Origin: Certhia americana
Taxonomy: Eukaryota > Chordata > Aves > Passeriformes > Certhiidae
NCBI GenBank assembly: GCA_018697195.1
Contig: CM031858.1
Location: forward strand, 127,791,133-127,855,132
Direction of reading: 5' to 3'
DNA: 64,000 bases
The position numbers and the translations under genes are program-made. The notes below the pieces were generated by a model, which saw only the letters and a list, made by a program, of their open reading frames with translations, was not told the DNA's origin and did not search any database. Shown here one piece after another: positions 51,253-64,000 of this stretch; positions within the stretch are counted from its first letter, which is position 1, and each line of letters opens with the position of its first letter.

Positions 51253-54200
51253 GGTCATATGGGCAACGCAACAGGAATATAATAAACTCACTCTTTGACA
51301 ATGGTAACTTGAACTTGAATCCCAGTAATCTGGAATTGCTTTCCAGATAGTTCATGTTTAATGTGAAAGCAGTGGATTTGATAAATTTGTCACATATAAA
51401 AGACACCCCTAAATCAACTTCTGTTCAAATAAATTGTTTTTCATATAGAGACAATAAGATCTAAGAATTACAAGCAAATTGTCTCATAGGCAAATGAAGT
51501 CAGTTCACACTCTATTTGAATATGTTATTTCTATGAAAGGTTTTCTGTTTATATCTGTTTTCCTAGAAGAAAAGTATAACTAGTGTGTAATAGAAAGCAC
51601 CATTTCAATGTTGTACACAACTAGGAGTTAATTATCCAACTGCCACATGAATACTGTCCAAATTTCAGACCTTGAAAATCTTCTTTCAGTTATATCCAAG
51701 TCCTGAAACAACCTATGTTTTTGACATTATCTCCCTCTAGACAGCTCCACTTCTGTTCAGGACCTCTCAAGAAAAATAATCTTTACTGCCTTTACTGCAC
51801 CAAGAAGGCCAGCCTTTTGCTGTGCTTCATTTTCTGTGCTCCACACACCTTGCCTGGGAAGTTTGAGCTGCTAAACCAATATTTATTAACTTGTGAGGTC
51901 TGCAGATGTGTCAGTCATGGCATGGAGGAGGGTGCTCAGGTGAAGGGCTGTAATGCTGTCCCCCCAAAATGAAGAGTTAGACAACGTTCTGACTGTGTAA
52001 ACGAAACAAATAAAGTGACCTTGAAAACTAAAGCAGTGTGCCTCTCAGAAATTTATCATTATTTTATTTGCTTTTAATGAAAATTATTGTGAAAATTAAT
52101 TGTGTTTGAAATAGTCTACATATGTCTTGGAGAGAAGGGGAAAAACTGTCCATAGCCTGCAAGTTACAGGTAATAATGCTTATCCTCAGCTGCAGATTTA
52201 TCAGAAAGCAAATACAAGTGTGCTCACAAACTACATTTTTGGCAGTAGACCTTGGCTTTACATAACACAATGAAGAAAAAAAAACTATTAAGAAAACTTA
52301 ATCTTTTAATCTTAATATTATTAGAATACCTTAATTGCCACAATGTTAATTTATGCCTTTCATTTAGTGTAAACATAAGCCATAAGCTCTAAAGAAACAT
52401 AAGTTAAAGCTTTTCCTTGAAGCCAAACTAGCCACTCCAGCAGAGTCAATGGCATTGGTGTTTTAATTTTGCAAAGGCCACAAATTCAACCCAATACCAC
52501 AGAAATTTCTACTAGCATGGATATATATTTTATGGCTCTAAAAGCAACTTTAGTGTTAATATTGCCATCCAGTGCCTTCCAGATTAATTTTTTCAGTCTT
52601 CATTCTGTTTTACCTTAAGACACAGATTTTTTTTCTTTTAGTAGGGTGTAGTCAATTTCAGAGATTGTCTAGAGTCTGATTTTATTGGAGCATGGAAATA
52701 AGCGTTTCTTTTTTTTTTTAACAGATCATTACAGCATTTTAAAAATTGTATTTAATAGTAAATGTCTATTGTTGACATCCATCAAAAATTTGTAGCTGGG
52801 GAGTTGAAAGTTTTCATCATATTATAATAAAAAATTATATGATTTTCTGAAATTTTAAAATAAAAGCATGTCATATCTCTCTGGAAGGCAACCAATGGAT
52901 TAAAGAACTAAGAGGGAAACTAGGAATTTTTAATCAACTATAATTCCCACTTGTTCTTACTATAAATAACTTTCCTCCTGTTTTGTATTTAAAATAAATC
53001 TTCACAGTTTTGACTTGTCAATTTAAATCAATATATAAAAACACACAATGTTTTAATAGGATAGTGACCAGTTCCAGAATACTTAATTCGTCATTAGTTT
53101 TAACTGGGTGTAGCTTGAACATTTATAACTCTGTCCTAAACTATTTTTAAGTCTGGCTCTCTACTGCAAGACACTGAGGGAAAAAAAATCCACACCAAAT
53201 CCATTTTAAATTAGTTGACAAATACACATTGGGATTAAAGTTGCCACAATTGGGGATGCACAGGATATAAAGTGAGTCGCATTGAACCACCTACATATAA
53301 TAAAAATTACTTAATCTCTAGGACAAGAAATACTTCAATTACCCAAAAACCTGAGCTTGGATGTCAGTTATTTAATAATCTATCTGCTATTTGTGAGGAA
53401 ACTCTGCCAGAAGAATTTTTTTTTTTTACTTTGCAAATTTGAAATTCAGGCCTTAGACACATAGAGGTGTAGTTTTTTTTCAGGCCTGCAAACTGAATTT
53501 CTGTGTCTGGAAGGTCACTTCTGCAAATGGTTTCTGCTCTGGGAAGGGGTTTTGAAAAGGATTTTAACAATTCTGAAGTTGCATAATGAGGGGAGGATAC
53601 TCCTTTTCTAGAGTTATGCTATATTTTCATGGATTGTGGCCAAATGCCAAAGGGCTTGGAAGTCATTATTCTGAGTCTCCAAATGATTTCTAGGGATTAA
53701 GTGCAAAATAATTGCTTTGAACAGATCATTTCACCCTGCAGTTAATTTTCCCATGAGATGTGAAACAGGACACTGAAGTCTTCCTTTCTCATTCTGGAGA
53801 AATATAATTGTATTTTATAAATGTACTGTTTAAGAGGGTTTTTTGATACTACAGTGTTTCCCTGAAATCCCCACAATAATTCATACTTACATTTTTTATT
53901 ATTGTTTAGAACCAATCTAATCCTTTATTTCATTATTTTGCTGCACAAAGAGATTGTTGAAGCTCTCTATTTGGGGTGAGGGTTTTGGGTGAGCTAAACA
54001 CAGTCCAGCAACTATTTTGGGGAGGAACTCATCAGTCTATCATCACCATGGAACTGAATTTCCCAGCAATGTGGCCATCTACAGTAGATGTGGGCATGAC
54101 AGTCACCACTCATAGGCAAATATGGGTGTAGAGACCTTAGGAAATCTTTTTTCCCAGGGTCTGATATAGATTTTATGATTATGTCCATCCTTACAAATTA

Positions 54201-56284
54201 TACAGGATGAGGTCGTGAGCTTGATGCTCAGCATCACCTTTGCTGTTCAACTTTTGACATTCTTTGTCAAAATGACCTTTGTCAGTATTTTAGCCTAGAC
54301 CAGCTGGTAGGGTCCTACACAACAAGGGAGCTTTGTCTGGGAACAGAATGGCCTCCAGATAGGTTTAACTGTGCCATCCTCTTCAGAGAGGAAGTGTTTA
54401 TCTGTATGAGAAGTGCCAGTTTTCTGAGAGAATGGGTTTGAAAGCAAAGTGGTTTCAGATTTCTCAATATCTTACTTTTATTAACTGAAAATAAATTATT
54501 TTCCCAAGGCAAGTTTTTGTCTGTAATTGTAACTTGGTGATATCACCCTGTCCTTGACCCACAAGTCCTTTTCACTGTTTCTCTCTCTGTCCTGTTGAGA
54601 AAGGGAAATGACAGAGCAGGTTGGTAGGCACCTGACAGCCAAGCAGGGTCAACCACCACAAGTGTTTACAGGCAGATATTTGAAACATTACAGGAAGGCA
54701 ATATTTATCTGTACATAAAAGTAATAGTAGAAGCTAATGATCAGAACTTGTGCCAATAGTCATTGGTCTTCTTTTGAGCTATTACTCTTGAAGAGTGCAG
54801 TGGTTTGCCATGTCCCTTTTCCTAGTCTTTTCGCTTGTTTTTGAAAGCTTGATGGTACCAGCAGCTGTTACATGATTGAATACCTACTCATGCACATTTG
54901 GACAACAGGTAATAGAGTTGATTTAGACCTCCAATTTTGAATACTAGTAGCTATCTGGAACTCCAGTTTGCCATAATAACTGCTCAGAAATTAAACATCA
55001 TAAAATTGTTTATGGGCAATCTACTGTAACAAAACAAACAAGTTAATGTTAGCTTCATTCTTTCTTCCACAGTATACAGTGGAACTTGTAAAATGTGCTT
55101 ATTTTTTAGCCTTTAGGAAAACCAAGCCAAAAAATTGTCTTCTAGAGAACATTTTAAATGTTTCTGCAAAAAATTCTAATTAATTTCCTGAAATGCAAAA
55201 ATAGATTTACATGAAATTAATTCCTTTCTTAACTGTCAATTTGTTATATTTTGTAGATCCTCTGGTGATCAGCTTGATAGTAAATGGTGACCTACACAAT
55301 GATTAAAAAAGATTTTATAAAAAAAGATACAAATAAATTGTAAGCTAACAATCTAATCAGGCTGGCAAACAAGGAAGGCAAATTATAAAAATGAAAATAA
55401 TGAATGAATGGGAATAAACTGGTTGTAAATTAATGTATGGGACTGTGGCAACACTCTAAAAAGCAGTGCTCAGATTTTTTTGTAGAAAGGTTAAGTGGCC
55501 TTTAAATGTAAAAAGATTGAGAAACTCTTCTCTGAGATGGACTGTTGAGAGTAAAAAGACCCTTTACCAGTGATTAATGACTCTCTTTCAAAGTGTAACT
55601 AGCTGATTCAGAAACTGCACTTCAAGTGCAGATCTCAAGTTCTGTTTCCTTTCAGCCTTATTTTGGTTCCTTTCAAGCAATTTTTAGGGTTTTTGAGAGT
55701 CATTACTAATGGCAGATCCCTACATCTTCTGTCACTCAGATGTACAAGGAAGAGTGAAAAGAGGAAGATTTTTCAAAGAAAACAATTATGTGGCATAAGT
55801 TTTCTGAAAGACTGATTTGAATATCTATTTCTAGACCTTGGTCAGGTTTGAGAGAAATGACTTTTTGTGAGCTAGGGTACAAAGTGGTGGGGCGAGCCAA
55901 AGAAACATAAAAGGCTTTTGGCTTGTGGTGAATGGCTTCTAAGAGTAGCTATAGTCCAAATTCAGTCAGCTGTGCAGATTCTGCGGAGAGCTTTTAGAAA
56001 GGATTGACTCCAAAGGGGCTTATTCGTCAGCTTATTTGCTCTGCATTACAATCTGGAAAAGATTTAATTCTTCATTTTTCTATCTCCAATTTGTTATATG
56101 GTTTAAATTGCTGATTCTAATAGCTATTTGCATTTTAGGAGGAAGGCAGAATTATATTGATTTCTATCAAAAAGTCACCTTTTGGAAACATTATTAAACC
56201 ATGATATTTGAGATAAAATGTTTCTCAGTCCTTAGAGTAGGAAATAACAAACACTGTGATACGGTAATTGTTGGTAAATGATGA
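51253..56284. other. Gene-free DNA
   Basis: No gene supported. At about 51.70-52.03 kb a moderately GC-richer stretch ends in AATAAA followed by GT-containing sequence (about 52.01-52.04 kb). This could be a transcript end but has no coding support. The rest is AT-rich. Confidence 0.5.
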
Positions 56285-56300
56285 TTTTTTTTTTTTTTTT
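56285..56300. repeat. Poly(T) run, T16
   Basis: Sixteen T in AT-rich sequence. Confidence 0.97.
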
Positions 56301-59300
56301 AGATAGTAACCACAATGGTCACTGATTATGAAATAATATAGTTGCCATACCGACTCTTTTATTTGTTCTGGGAAAAACTTAATTATATACAGTCATTTAC
56401 TGTATAGGAAGCTATATTAACTACCCTGCTATCACTAGCAGATTAGTCTCAAAAATGATCTGTATTTGCAGTCCTTTTCTTCTGAAGAACTGAAAGTATA
56501 TAGCTGAAACCATTTTTTTCTCTTAATGTGGTGAACTCCAAAAAGTTTTTAATTTTAATCATTCGTTTCCCAAGAGACAGCCTGTTGCATTTTGCAATGT
56601 GTGAGTGGGCAGGACCTTCTTAGCCCTGCAGCTTGTAGTGGGATCTTTAAAGGTGCCTTTAAAAGCATCTTCCTTGGCTCCTCACTGATTTTTTTGTGTA
56701 TGGTGATGAACTTGAATAACCATTTTAATCACAAATGTCTGACCCCAAACATTTCTGGGATTTTGGCAGCACCTTATCAGAGCTACACTAATGCAAGATG
56801 TCTGCCATTAGTTTTAATAATGCTTTTGTAAAACCTTTAAAACTTTAAAAGCTACTCTCCAGACATCTTTCTTGTCCTTCCATTAAGTTATTCTGATATA
56901 AAATTGCAGTAAGATGAAGGCTTATGGTATTTGTTACTGGTATTGCATAGTAATGTAAATATACTATGCTACTTTCTTCATTATCTGTGATCCAAATCAT
57001 TAAAAAAATATTTTAAATTATTATTTATCTAGAAAAAAAGTTGAAAATGGTAGAGTATTGCCTATTTTATTCCTATCCCAGTAAACTGTAGGACTAAGAA
57101 TTTACTGCCTGATTTTAAGGATATTAAAGAAATAAAAATTAAGAAGAGTTTGCAATTTAATTTGCTTCACTCAAGGCAGCTGGTGTACAGAAAGTTATCA
57201 TATACATATCAATATTTGTATTCTTCAAAAACTAATTTTGTGTTAAAAAGGAAGATTTCCATGATACTTTTTTTTAGTTTTCTGTAAATTATTTTTAATT
57301 CTTTCTCAATTGTACAGGAGCTATTTGGAAGTGCTTTTGAAATTTGCCATGAGCAAAATCTGACTGTGGAGCAAATGGAGCAAAGGCACAGAGAGAAGCT
57401 CTGTGGCTGAATAATCTTTTTGAAGAACAGCTGCAAGAACAAGATCTGTTCATTGAATACCAGGCTACAGTATCACACCTTTCCTGGTATACATATTTTA
57501 TAGGTTTGGCTCAAACAAGACTGCCTATATTATAATCAGCTGTACAAACGGAAAAGTGGGATATAAATGGAACCAGTACACCTTGATTTAAACCATTATT
57601 GCTCTCACAGTATTGTATTTGCTTCACATGTTGGGCCCTATGGACACAATGTGGATTTATGGTCATTTAGTGGAACATTTTTAATACAACATAGAGTATA
57701 AACTCAGATCTTGGTAGACATTAATGTTTTTTATACATAGCTCACACAGGCAGCTTTAAGAGACTGTTTCTCTTGTTATGTGATACAGTTGGATAAAAGC
57801 AACAAGCCAAGTTGCCATAACTCTCCATAGCATTCAAATTCCTTAACCTCACCTGAGGACTCAGGGGAGTTCTGTTGCATAAGAATTTTTTATGTTCTGT
57901 TGGATACTTTATCTTTTGTGCAGGAAATATCAAAACATATTATTAACAAAAATATTTGTTCTTACATGTTTATTTCCCACAGCAGTGATAATGTAACCTC
58001 CTTTTCACCTACCTCATCTTGAACAAATATCATTCTGGCCAGCAAGGGACACATGTAAGGATGTTTATTCTTGAAGACTTTTTATAGTTGGAGCATTTCT
58101 GTAAGATTTCTCACTGCCTTTGGCCTTGTCATTTCCCATTTATAGTATATGGCAAGCCAGTTATCTCTCTGCCACCCCCAGAAAACTCTTCAGATATATC
58201 TTCTACTTTTACTGAATTTGAGAGCCCATTTCTTACCATTGTGGTATGATACCACTATAGAATGGTGTTTAGCAAGGCCTGTCAAATAAAAATGGCTGAT
58301 GTTATATTTACTGAAATATGGGTTTTGATCAAGTATATTTTGCTACTGACTCAGAAAATGGTCTACCAATGATTGTGCATAGAAGACATTTTTCTAACAG
58401 CAAATTATTGGTATTAATAACATAACTTTAAGAAAGAGGGAGGTTTGCTCTAGATCTTAACAAAGTAAAGTTTTGCACTGGTTTGAGAGTGACACAGACA
58501 AAAACACCTCTTTTGCTTCAGTTCTCCATTTGTCATGGCATGGCAAGACCAGCAATAACAGAGTCAACTCTCCATTTCATTCTCCCAAATTCTCTTCCCA
58601 CACAACTGCCTCAGAATGGAGGTGAAAAAAAAAAGCCTTCCTTGACGTCTCTCCAGACAGAAGGAGATATTTTAAAGAGCTCAGTTCCACTAAAAATGAA
58701 ATACCATTAGCTGAGGTTAAATAGCTTCTTGTATGATAGTATTTGAGTGTATTTTAAGGTGGAAGAGATCAGAATTTTTCTCATGAAAATATTCTCAAGT
58801 GATTTTTCATACTTGTATTGACAAGGCACAGAAATTATAACCTCTAATCCCCAAGTAGGTCTTTCTGCACCTGAGTCTTAATTTAATGGCAAAAAATAGG
58901 AGCATCCACCCAATTCCTTGCCTTTTCTGTTCTGTACCATTTCTCCTTTATTCGAGTAATTAATTTAACTTCTTTATTATTGTGTGCTGCTTCTTTTGTT
59001 TAAGGCTCCTGTCACAGACTTCCCCACAGGTTTTACCACACTTTTTATTATACTTTTGATTACATCAGCTCGTGGCTTTATGAGCTGATTGAGTGATTTT
59101 AGGGGAGACTGGAATGATTTCAGATTAGACAAGAATAGAGAAATACGGGGTAGCAAGGTGAGTCGAGCAAGCTGCAATAAAAGGAACAGAAAGTACATTT
59201 CTCTGCAGGCTTAGTTCACATCTGCTAAAATGAACACTTTTTAAAATGGGAAGTTCATAATAATTTTTCTTTCTTTTAACGTACAGCTCCTTCAAGTAAT

Positions 59301-59440
59301 TATGTTACCATAGATACACTGTTGACCAATTTATAATCTTAAAGGAGGTCAATTAGAGCAAAAATTTTTAAAAATGGTATTTTTCAATGAAAAGATGAAT
59401 TAATTTTCTTTTGAAAAACATATCTTTTTTGTTTGAGGGT
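56301..59440. other. Gene-free DNA with possible conserved non-coding elements
   Basis: No gene supported. The stretches at about 56.57-56.82 kb and 59.05-59.20 kb are of higher complexity, with TTATCA and ATGCAA-type motifs, and could be enhancers. This is only an impression from the text. Confidence 0.45.
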
Positions 59441-59488
59441 TTTATATATACACGTGTATGTGTATACATACATATTCTTATATAAATA

Positions 59489-59519
<31 letters not shown>

Positions 59520-59528
59520 ATATATATA
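59441..59528. repeat. Compound TA/TG microsatellite
   Basis: Alternating purine-pyrimidine stretch: TATATACACGTGTATG-like start, then TG repeats (about 59490-59519), then TATATATA. It could form Z-DNA or cruciform structure. Confidence 0.93.
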
Positions 59529-62500
59529 AGCAAATCAAATGAGAATTTATTTTTCATGCCAAAACAAAAAAATCCCAGCACAACCCAAAAATATCTCTGT
59601 TTAGTTTTTTGCTTTTACTGCATAAAAAATAAAATTCTATGAAACAATAATAGACTTCTTGTGACCTGAGATGATAATGGTATCTGAAGCATTATTTTCA
59701 TGAACAGAGCTTTCCTAGACAATGTAGCCTTGGCTTGTTGTAATTTCATCATATGTTAAAAATTTAACTCCCTGGGGACCCTCAGACACAGCAAGGTCAC
59801 ATAACACAAATGAACTTTTTGTACACAATTATACTACTCAAAGATAAACACTAAACCACAAATAAATCTGCTTAATTATAGCAACTGGATTTCTGCAATT
59901 TTAAGAATGCCACCCCAAATTCTTACTCTATGTACCTATGCTTTAAAATGGCCTTGTTGTATCATTTAATGTTGCTGAAAGAACATCATATAAAGCAAAA
60001 ATACTGGGAAAATTCCTGTGTTTTTCCCTGTCCCTAGATACCACTGTGACTCCTGTTAGATCAGGGCTCTGTGTCTGTGGGGACAACAGCTGTGGGTAAG
60101 GTGAGAAATTTTGGGATTACTCCTTCTTGTGACATTCTTTGATTAGCTTTTAACACAAACTGTACTGTTTAGGAGTAAAAAAGCTGCAGAGACCCAAACA
60201 GTGACTGTTAAGTCTGATGTGAGTCTTTTTCGTCATATACAGTGAACTAAACAATCTCATTCCCTCACCACCAGTTTTAAATGGTAAAGCAGATGCCCTT
60301 TCTCAGGAATAGGCACATGCCTTTCCTTCCTGTGCAAAGGAAGATATTCTTCAGTGGGAATTCATGGAGTTATTTAGTTCCTGTGCAGAGAATATCTGCT
60401 TAAATGTAATGTAATAAAAAATACGTTAGCTCTGTAAGAGCAGACAGTCTGTCTGTAGTAGACATTAAAACAAGTATGTCTCAGCAATCTAACAGGTCCT
60501 TCTGGGTATGAACAAGCCAGACACAAAAATCTTTCTCCATCTGATTGAGATAGAATCTATAAAGATAGATATTTGGAAAGTCTGCAGCTAAATTCAAGGT
60601 GCTTCAAGTCCTGTAGGCAGAGTGTACTTTGGAGTGGAACAGCAAATATGTTAACAAGACATCTGGGCAATTTGAAGTCTGGGCTGTGTTTACAGATGGC
60701 TCCTTCTGGAAGGGGTGACAGAATGCAGCCTATGGGAGGTTACATTACTGAGTATCTGCAAATAGATATCACCAAGGAAGCCTAGAGTCTGTATTGTTTA
60801 GAAAAGAGCATTCTATGAATTAAATAAAAGTTGGGAAAAGAGGATTTAATCTGAGCAGAATTTCTGATCACAGCAACCTCTATTATACTCTGAATTTGGA
60901 CTACTCAGGAAAGTATTCAATGCCAAGTTTCATCTGATTTCATGACCTGTTACTGACAGTTGTTCAATTTCTAGCATAGGCAAATCTAGGATAACAAATG
61001 AAAGTGTTTGAGAGCTGGATGTTTGTTTGCCTATGTGGGATTTCAATATGAATCCCTGCAGACTCACATATTCTTGATTTTCAAATTATATTTTCAGAAT
61101 GAATTGCAGAAAAAATGGCAATATAACAGTATATGCTGACAAGTATATAATGCAGCAGGCTAAATGGATAAAATGGAATAATGTATATGATGTATTTTAG
61201 ATTAACCAGACTGTTTATGTCATACTTTCTGTTTTATAAAATTGCTACATTGTTTGAAATAAGAAAATGAAACAAAAGGTGCTATAAATTTGTGTTCTCA
61301 CCTTATGTGTCTTGGCACATAACAAGCCATCCTTTTTCTACATCATTTGTGTCTTTGCTGGTTTTATTTTGTAATACACAGTTTAAGACACCAAACAAGT
61401 GGAATATACTAAGCTGATGATGAAAGGGTTTGCTCTTGTATGTGTAAAGTAGGATGGATTCAGATATTATGAAGTCAGAAAAAATTGTTGTTTCAGCTTC
61501 CTGTAATGCACACCATATCACACAATTGAATTAATTCTCATTTGATGCAAGACATACTTTTGATAAGCACTGAGTTTTCACTAGTCAGTCACTCACCAAA
61601 TCACTTCAGAAAGCTGTTCTGGTGGTAATTATGCTGTTGAGCAAAACAAACAAACAAGCAAAACAAAAGCAGATGCCTTGCGTCTGCATTTATCTTCCTT
61701 CACTTTTTTCTGAATGACTGTAGAAGTATTTCAAGTACTATTTCTTCACTAAACAGGTATTTTCAGACACTAAGCCAACCCTTATCCTTCTCTTTTTAAA
61801 ACTAGCTCTTGTTTAACTAAAGATTATGTAAAAAATCTCAATTCAAGCTGTCTTTCTGAACAGACCTACTGCTGAAAGTATATGTATGAAATACTCAGAG
61901 GCATTTGCCCCAGCTACTTCAATTTGGCACCTTTCTCTCTGCCCTGAGTTGTCTAACAGCAACACCTACCCTGAGATAATTCATATGCTCAAAATACATG
62001 CAGATTATAAAACCTCATTATTTCTCAATAGGTATGGATATCAGATGCACATTTTACTGTATACCACTATAATTACACTGAGCTCCAAAATGTTTCTGTC
62101 ATTTGCACTTTTTTAACTAAACAAGCAAAATTTTTAAGATATACATCAAAAAAGCCTCATATCACCTATACTACACCTTTTCTTTTTCTAATTTAGTTCT
62201 TATTACAACTCCTTTACCTTCCTGTCAAAAGATTTATATTTTTCTACCCAATGTAGCATCATTTTCTCCATTTAAGAGCTGAGGTTGAAATGTGTAGCAA
62301 GCCACTGTCAAGCAGACATTTGCTGCACTGTTTTTATGTCCCTCTTCTTTCTGATAATTGTTCTCAGTCTTGTGAAACCAATGCTTTTAAACAGCAAATG
62401 TGTGCCAGTGTGTAAGCAAGTTCATGTGAAGAATAAATATGCACATTTTCTTTCTCCCCAGATATGAGATGTAAATCATGATCATTCAAACTTAATAACT

Positions 62501-62749
62501 TTTCAGCTCTCTGATCTCTTCCTCTGTCTCTGCCAAGGGGGTGGCTAATGGTTTTTTTCTGATTGGAGAAAGTGTGTTCAGCAGTATTTAGGAGTTGTAC
62601 TATCAGTACACCCTCTTCAGTTTCTATAAAAGGGTCAGATAAAACCAAAGAAAGTATCTTTAGTTCAGTTGTGACTGCTCTCTGCCTTTCATCTTTTATA
62701 AGCAATCTTGTAGTGAGACATGTGCCAATTACTGGTCAAGGTAATCACA
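59529..62749. other. Mostly featureless DNA, possible retroviral pol trace
   Basis: No gene. See the separate entry at 60610-60790 for a weak RNase H-like match. The rest is AT-rich with no repeat family recognised. Confidence 0.5.
60610..60790 (+). pseudogene. Possible retroviral RNase H remnant
   Basis: One + frame reads VWAVFTDGSFWKG before a stop. It continues after that stop with a short QNAAYG stretch. FTDGS with a preceding hydrophobic strand is the start of the retroviral RNase H fold, where the Asp is catalytic. About 400 bp upstream (near 60277-60312) another frame carries GKADALSQ, similar to a motif at the end of RNase H in some retroelements. The order is the reverse of normal, so the two may be unrelated or due to chance. 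Several stops interrupt both. No LTR was seen around them. Confidence 0.2.
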
Positions 62750-64000
62750 GGATGGGACAAAAAGGCAAAAGAAAGGACAGTGAGAACTAATGACCAGTCA
62801 GCCTCACTTTTTATGGCCTCTAGGAAGCTGGATCGCATCCTGCTAGAAGACATGTCTAAATGCATGAAGGACAGAGAGGTGATTAGAAACAGTCAGCAAG
62901 TTTTCAACAAGGGCAAATCATAGCTGGCTAATGCAGTGGCCTTCTACAATGCAGTGACTGCATCAACAGACAAGAACTATGGATGTCATCTACCACAGCA
63001 TTCCGGCCACTAAATTGGAGAGAAATATTTTTGACAGACGGATGATTATCTGGATAAGGAATTGAATGGATGGATGCACACAAAGAATTATAGTCAATGG
63101 GTCAATGTCCAAGTGGAAATCAATAACCAGTAGTGTTCTTCAAGGGTATGTACTGAGACAAATACTATTTTATACCTTCATAAACTACACAAAGAGTGGG
63201 ATTGAGTGCATTCTCAGCAAGTTTGAAGGTAACATCGAGCTGAATGGTGAAGCTGATTTCCTAGACGGAAAGGATATCATCCAGAAAGGTCTTGACACAT
63301 TTAAAGACTGATCTCCATGAACTGAGAACTCCATGAGTTTCAAGAAGGCCAAGTGCAAAGTCCTGCACCTGGGTCAGGGCAGTCTCCAAAAACACAGGTT
63401 GAGGGATTAATTACTTGAGACCAGGCCTGCAAAGAAGGACTTAGGTATATTGGTGAATAAAAGATTAGGTATGATCTGACAATGTACACTCACAGTCCAG
63501 AAAGCCAGCCATACCCTGGGCTGTATCAAAAGCAGTGTGGCCATCAGGATAAGGGAACTGATTCTCCCCCTCTACTCTGCACTTGTGCAACCACACCTGC
63601 AATACTACATTTATATCTGGGGCCCACAGCAAAGGAAAGACATGGACCTGTCTGGGTGGGTCCAGAGGCTGACACAAAAATGGTCAGGAGCTTGGAACCC
63701 TTCTTCCATGAGGAAAGACTGGGAGAGGTGAGGTTTTTCAGTCTAGAGACGGCTCTCAAGATTCTGTTGCAGCCTTTAAATATGTGCAGGGGTTTCAAAG
63801 AAAGACAGAGAAAGAATTTTTAAGTCTCTTACCACGGCCTGTAGTGACCTGACAAAAGACATTGGGTTTTAAATGAAGTACAATAACTTTTGATTAAATG
63901 TAAAGATTACAATTTTTTAGGATGAGGGTGATGTTCCACAGGAACGGGTTGCCCAGGGAAGATGCGGAAGCCCCAACATTGAAGGTGTTCAAGGCCAAAT
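62750..64000 (+). mobile_element. CR1 LINE copy, ORF2 3' half, runs off the window
   Basis: Sense-strand frames follow CR1 ORF2 in order. Near 62830-62920 is DRILLEDMSKCMKDREVI with a QQVFNKGKS block. At 63087-63310 come IVNGSMSKWKSITSS and IECILSKFEGNIELNG. At 63547-63640 comes RELILPLYSALVQPHLQYY with a WGPQQRKDMDL segment. The CR1-typical 3' part follows, with equivalents of 'GCCTTTAAATATGTGCAGGG' and 'AACGGGTTGCCCAGGGAAG' up to the window edge. The catalytic FADD motif is replaced by FEGN, and stops and frameshifts separate the blocks, so it is dead. The missing end (3' UTR and octamer tail) should lie just beyond 64000. Confidence 0.93.

Noticed and set aside
62364..62705. 113-codon minus-strand frame just before the CR1
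   Set aside because: No recognisable domain, no regulatory or splice context, and overlapping frames on the other strand.
63482..63823. 113-codon + frame
   Set aside because: An off-frame reading of the CR1 3' half; the real CR1 reading is in the neighbouring frame.
1..64000. Search for tRNA, rRNA, snRNA and CRISPR arrays
   Set aside because: No B-box with matching cloverleaf, no rRNA core sequence, no U6-type start and no spaced direct-repeat array was seen. Short TTCAAAT-type hits, as at about 1444 and 15468, lack tRNA arms.

Overview
The window looks like nuclear DNA from a bird, most likely a songbird. It is AT-rich, has no recognisable intact protein-coding gene and has few transposable elements. 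Those present are CR1 LINE pieces (the main avian/reptilian non-LTR retrotransposon) and solo LTRs of endogenous retroviruses. I recognise the LTR at 30730-31433 from memory as a family common in passerine genomes; I could not run a repeat search. Two N-runs show that this is a draft scaffold.

Layout. 1-28,256 is gene-desert DNA carrying only simple repeats, a scaffold gap inside an 88-bp inverted repeat (7,966-8,293) and one weak exon-like block (11,513-11,593). 28,257-33,475 is a retroelement cluster. In order it holds: a minus-strand LTR with 6-bp target duplications (28,263-29,674); an antisense CR1 piece still readable as reverse transcriptase (29,954-30,729); a plus-strand solo LTR with matching 4-bp flanks (30,730-31,433); and a second antisense CR1 3' end (32,596-33,475) split by a minus-strand solo LTR with 6-bp target duplications (32,631-33,320). 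33,476-45,740 returns to desert. 45,741-46,410 is a purine-only AGAAG pentanucleotide array broken by a 383-N gap. It is followed by a GC-richer block with four consecutive short inverted repeats (46,424-46,515). 46,860-62,749 is desert, with a weak retroviral RNase H-like remnant near 60.6-60.8 kb. 62,750-64,000 is a third CR1 copy, sense-oriented, running off the window end.

Nothing here works together as a pathway or operon. The history visible is insertion of CR1 and retroviruses, removal of retroviral interiors by LTR-LTR recombination, nested insertion, and simple-repeat growth. Most open frames are random or come from low-complexity tracts. Long introns of a large gene cannot be excluded. 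I found no system that I would call a new biological system. The best second-look items are the inverted repeat at the 8-kb gap, the nested and TSD-flanked LTRs, the serial inverted repeats beside the AGAAG array, and the exon-like block.
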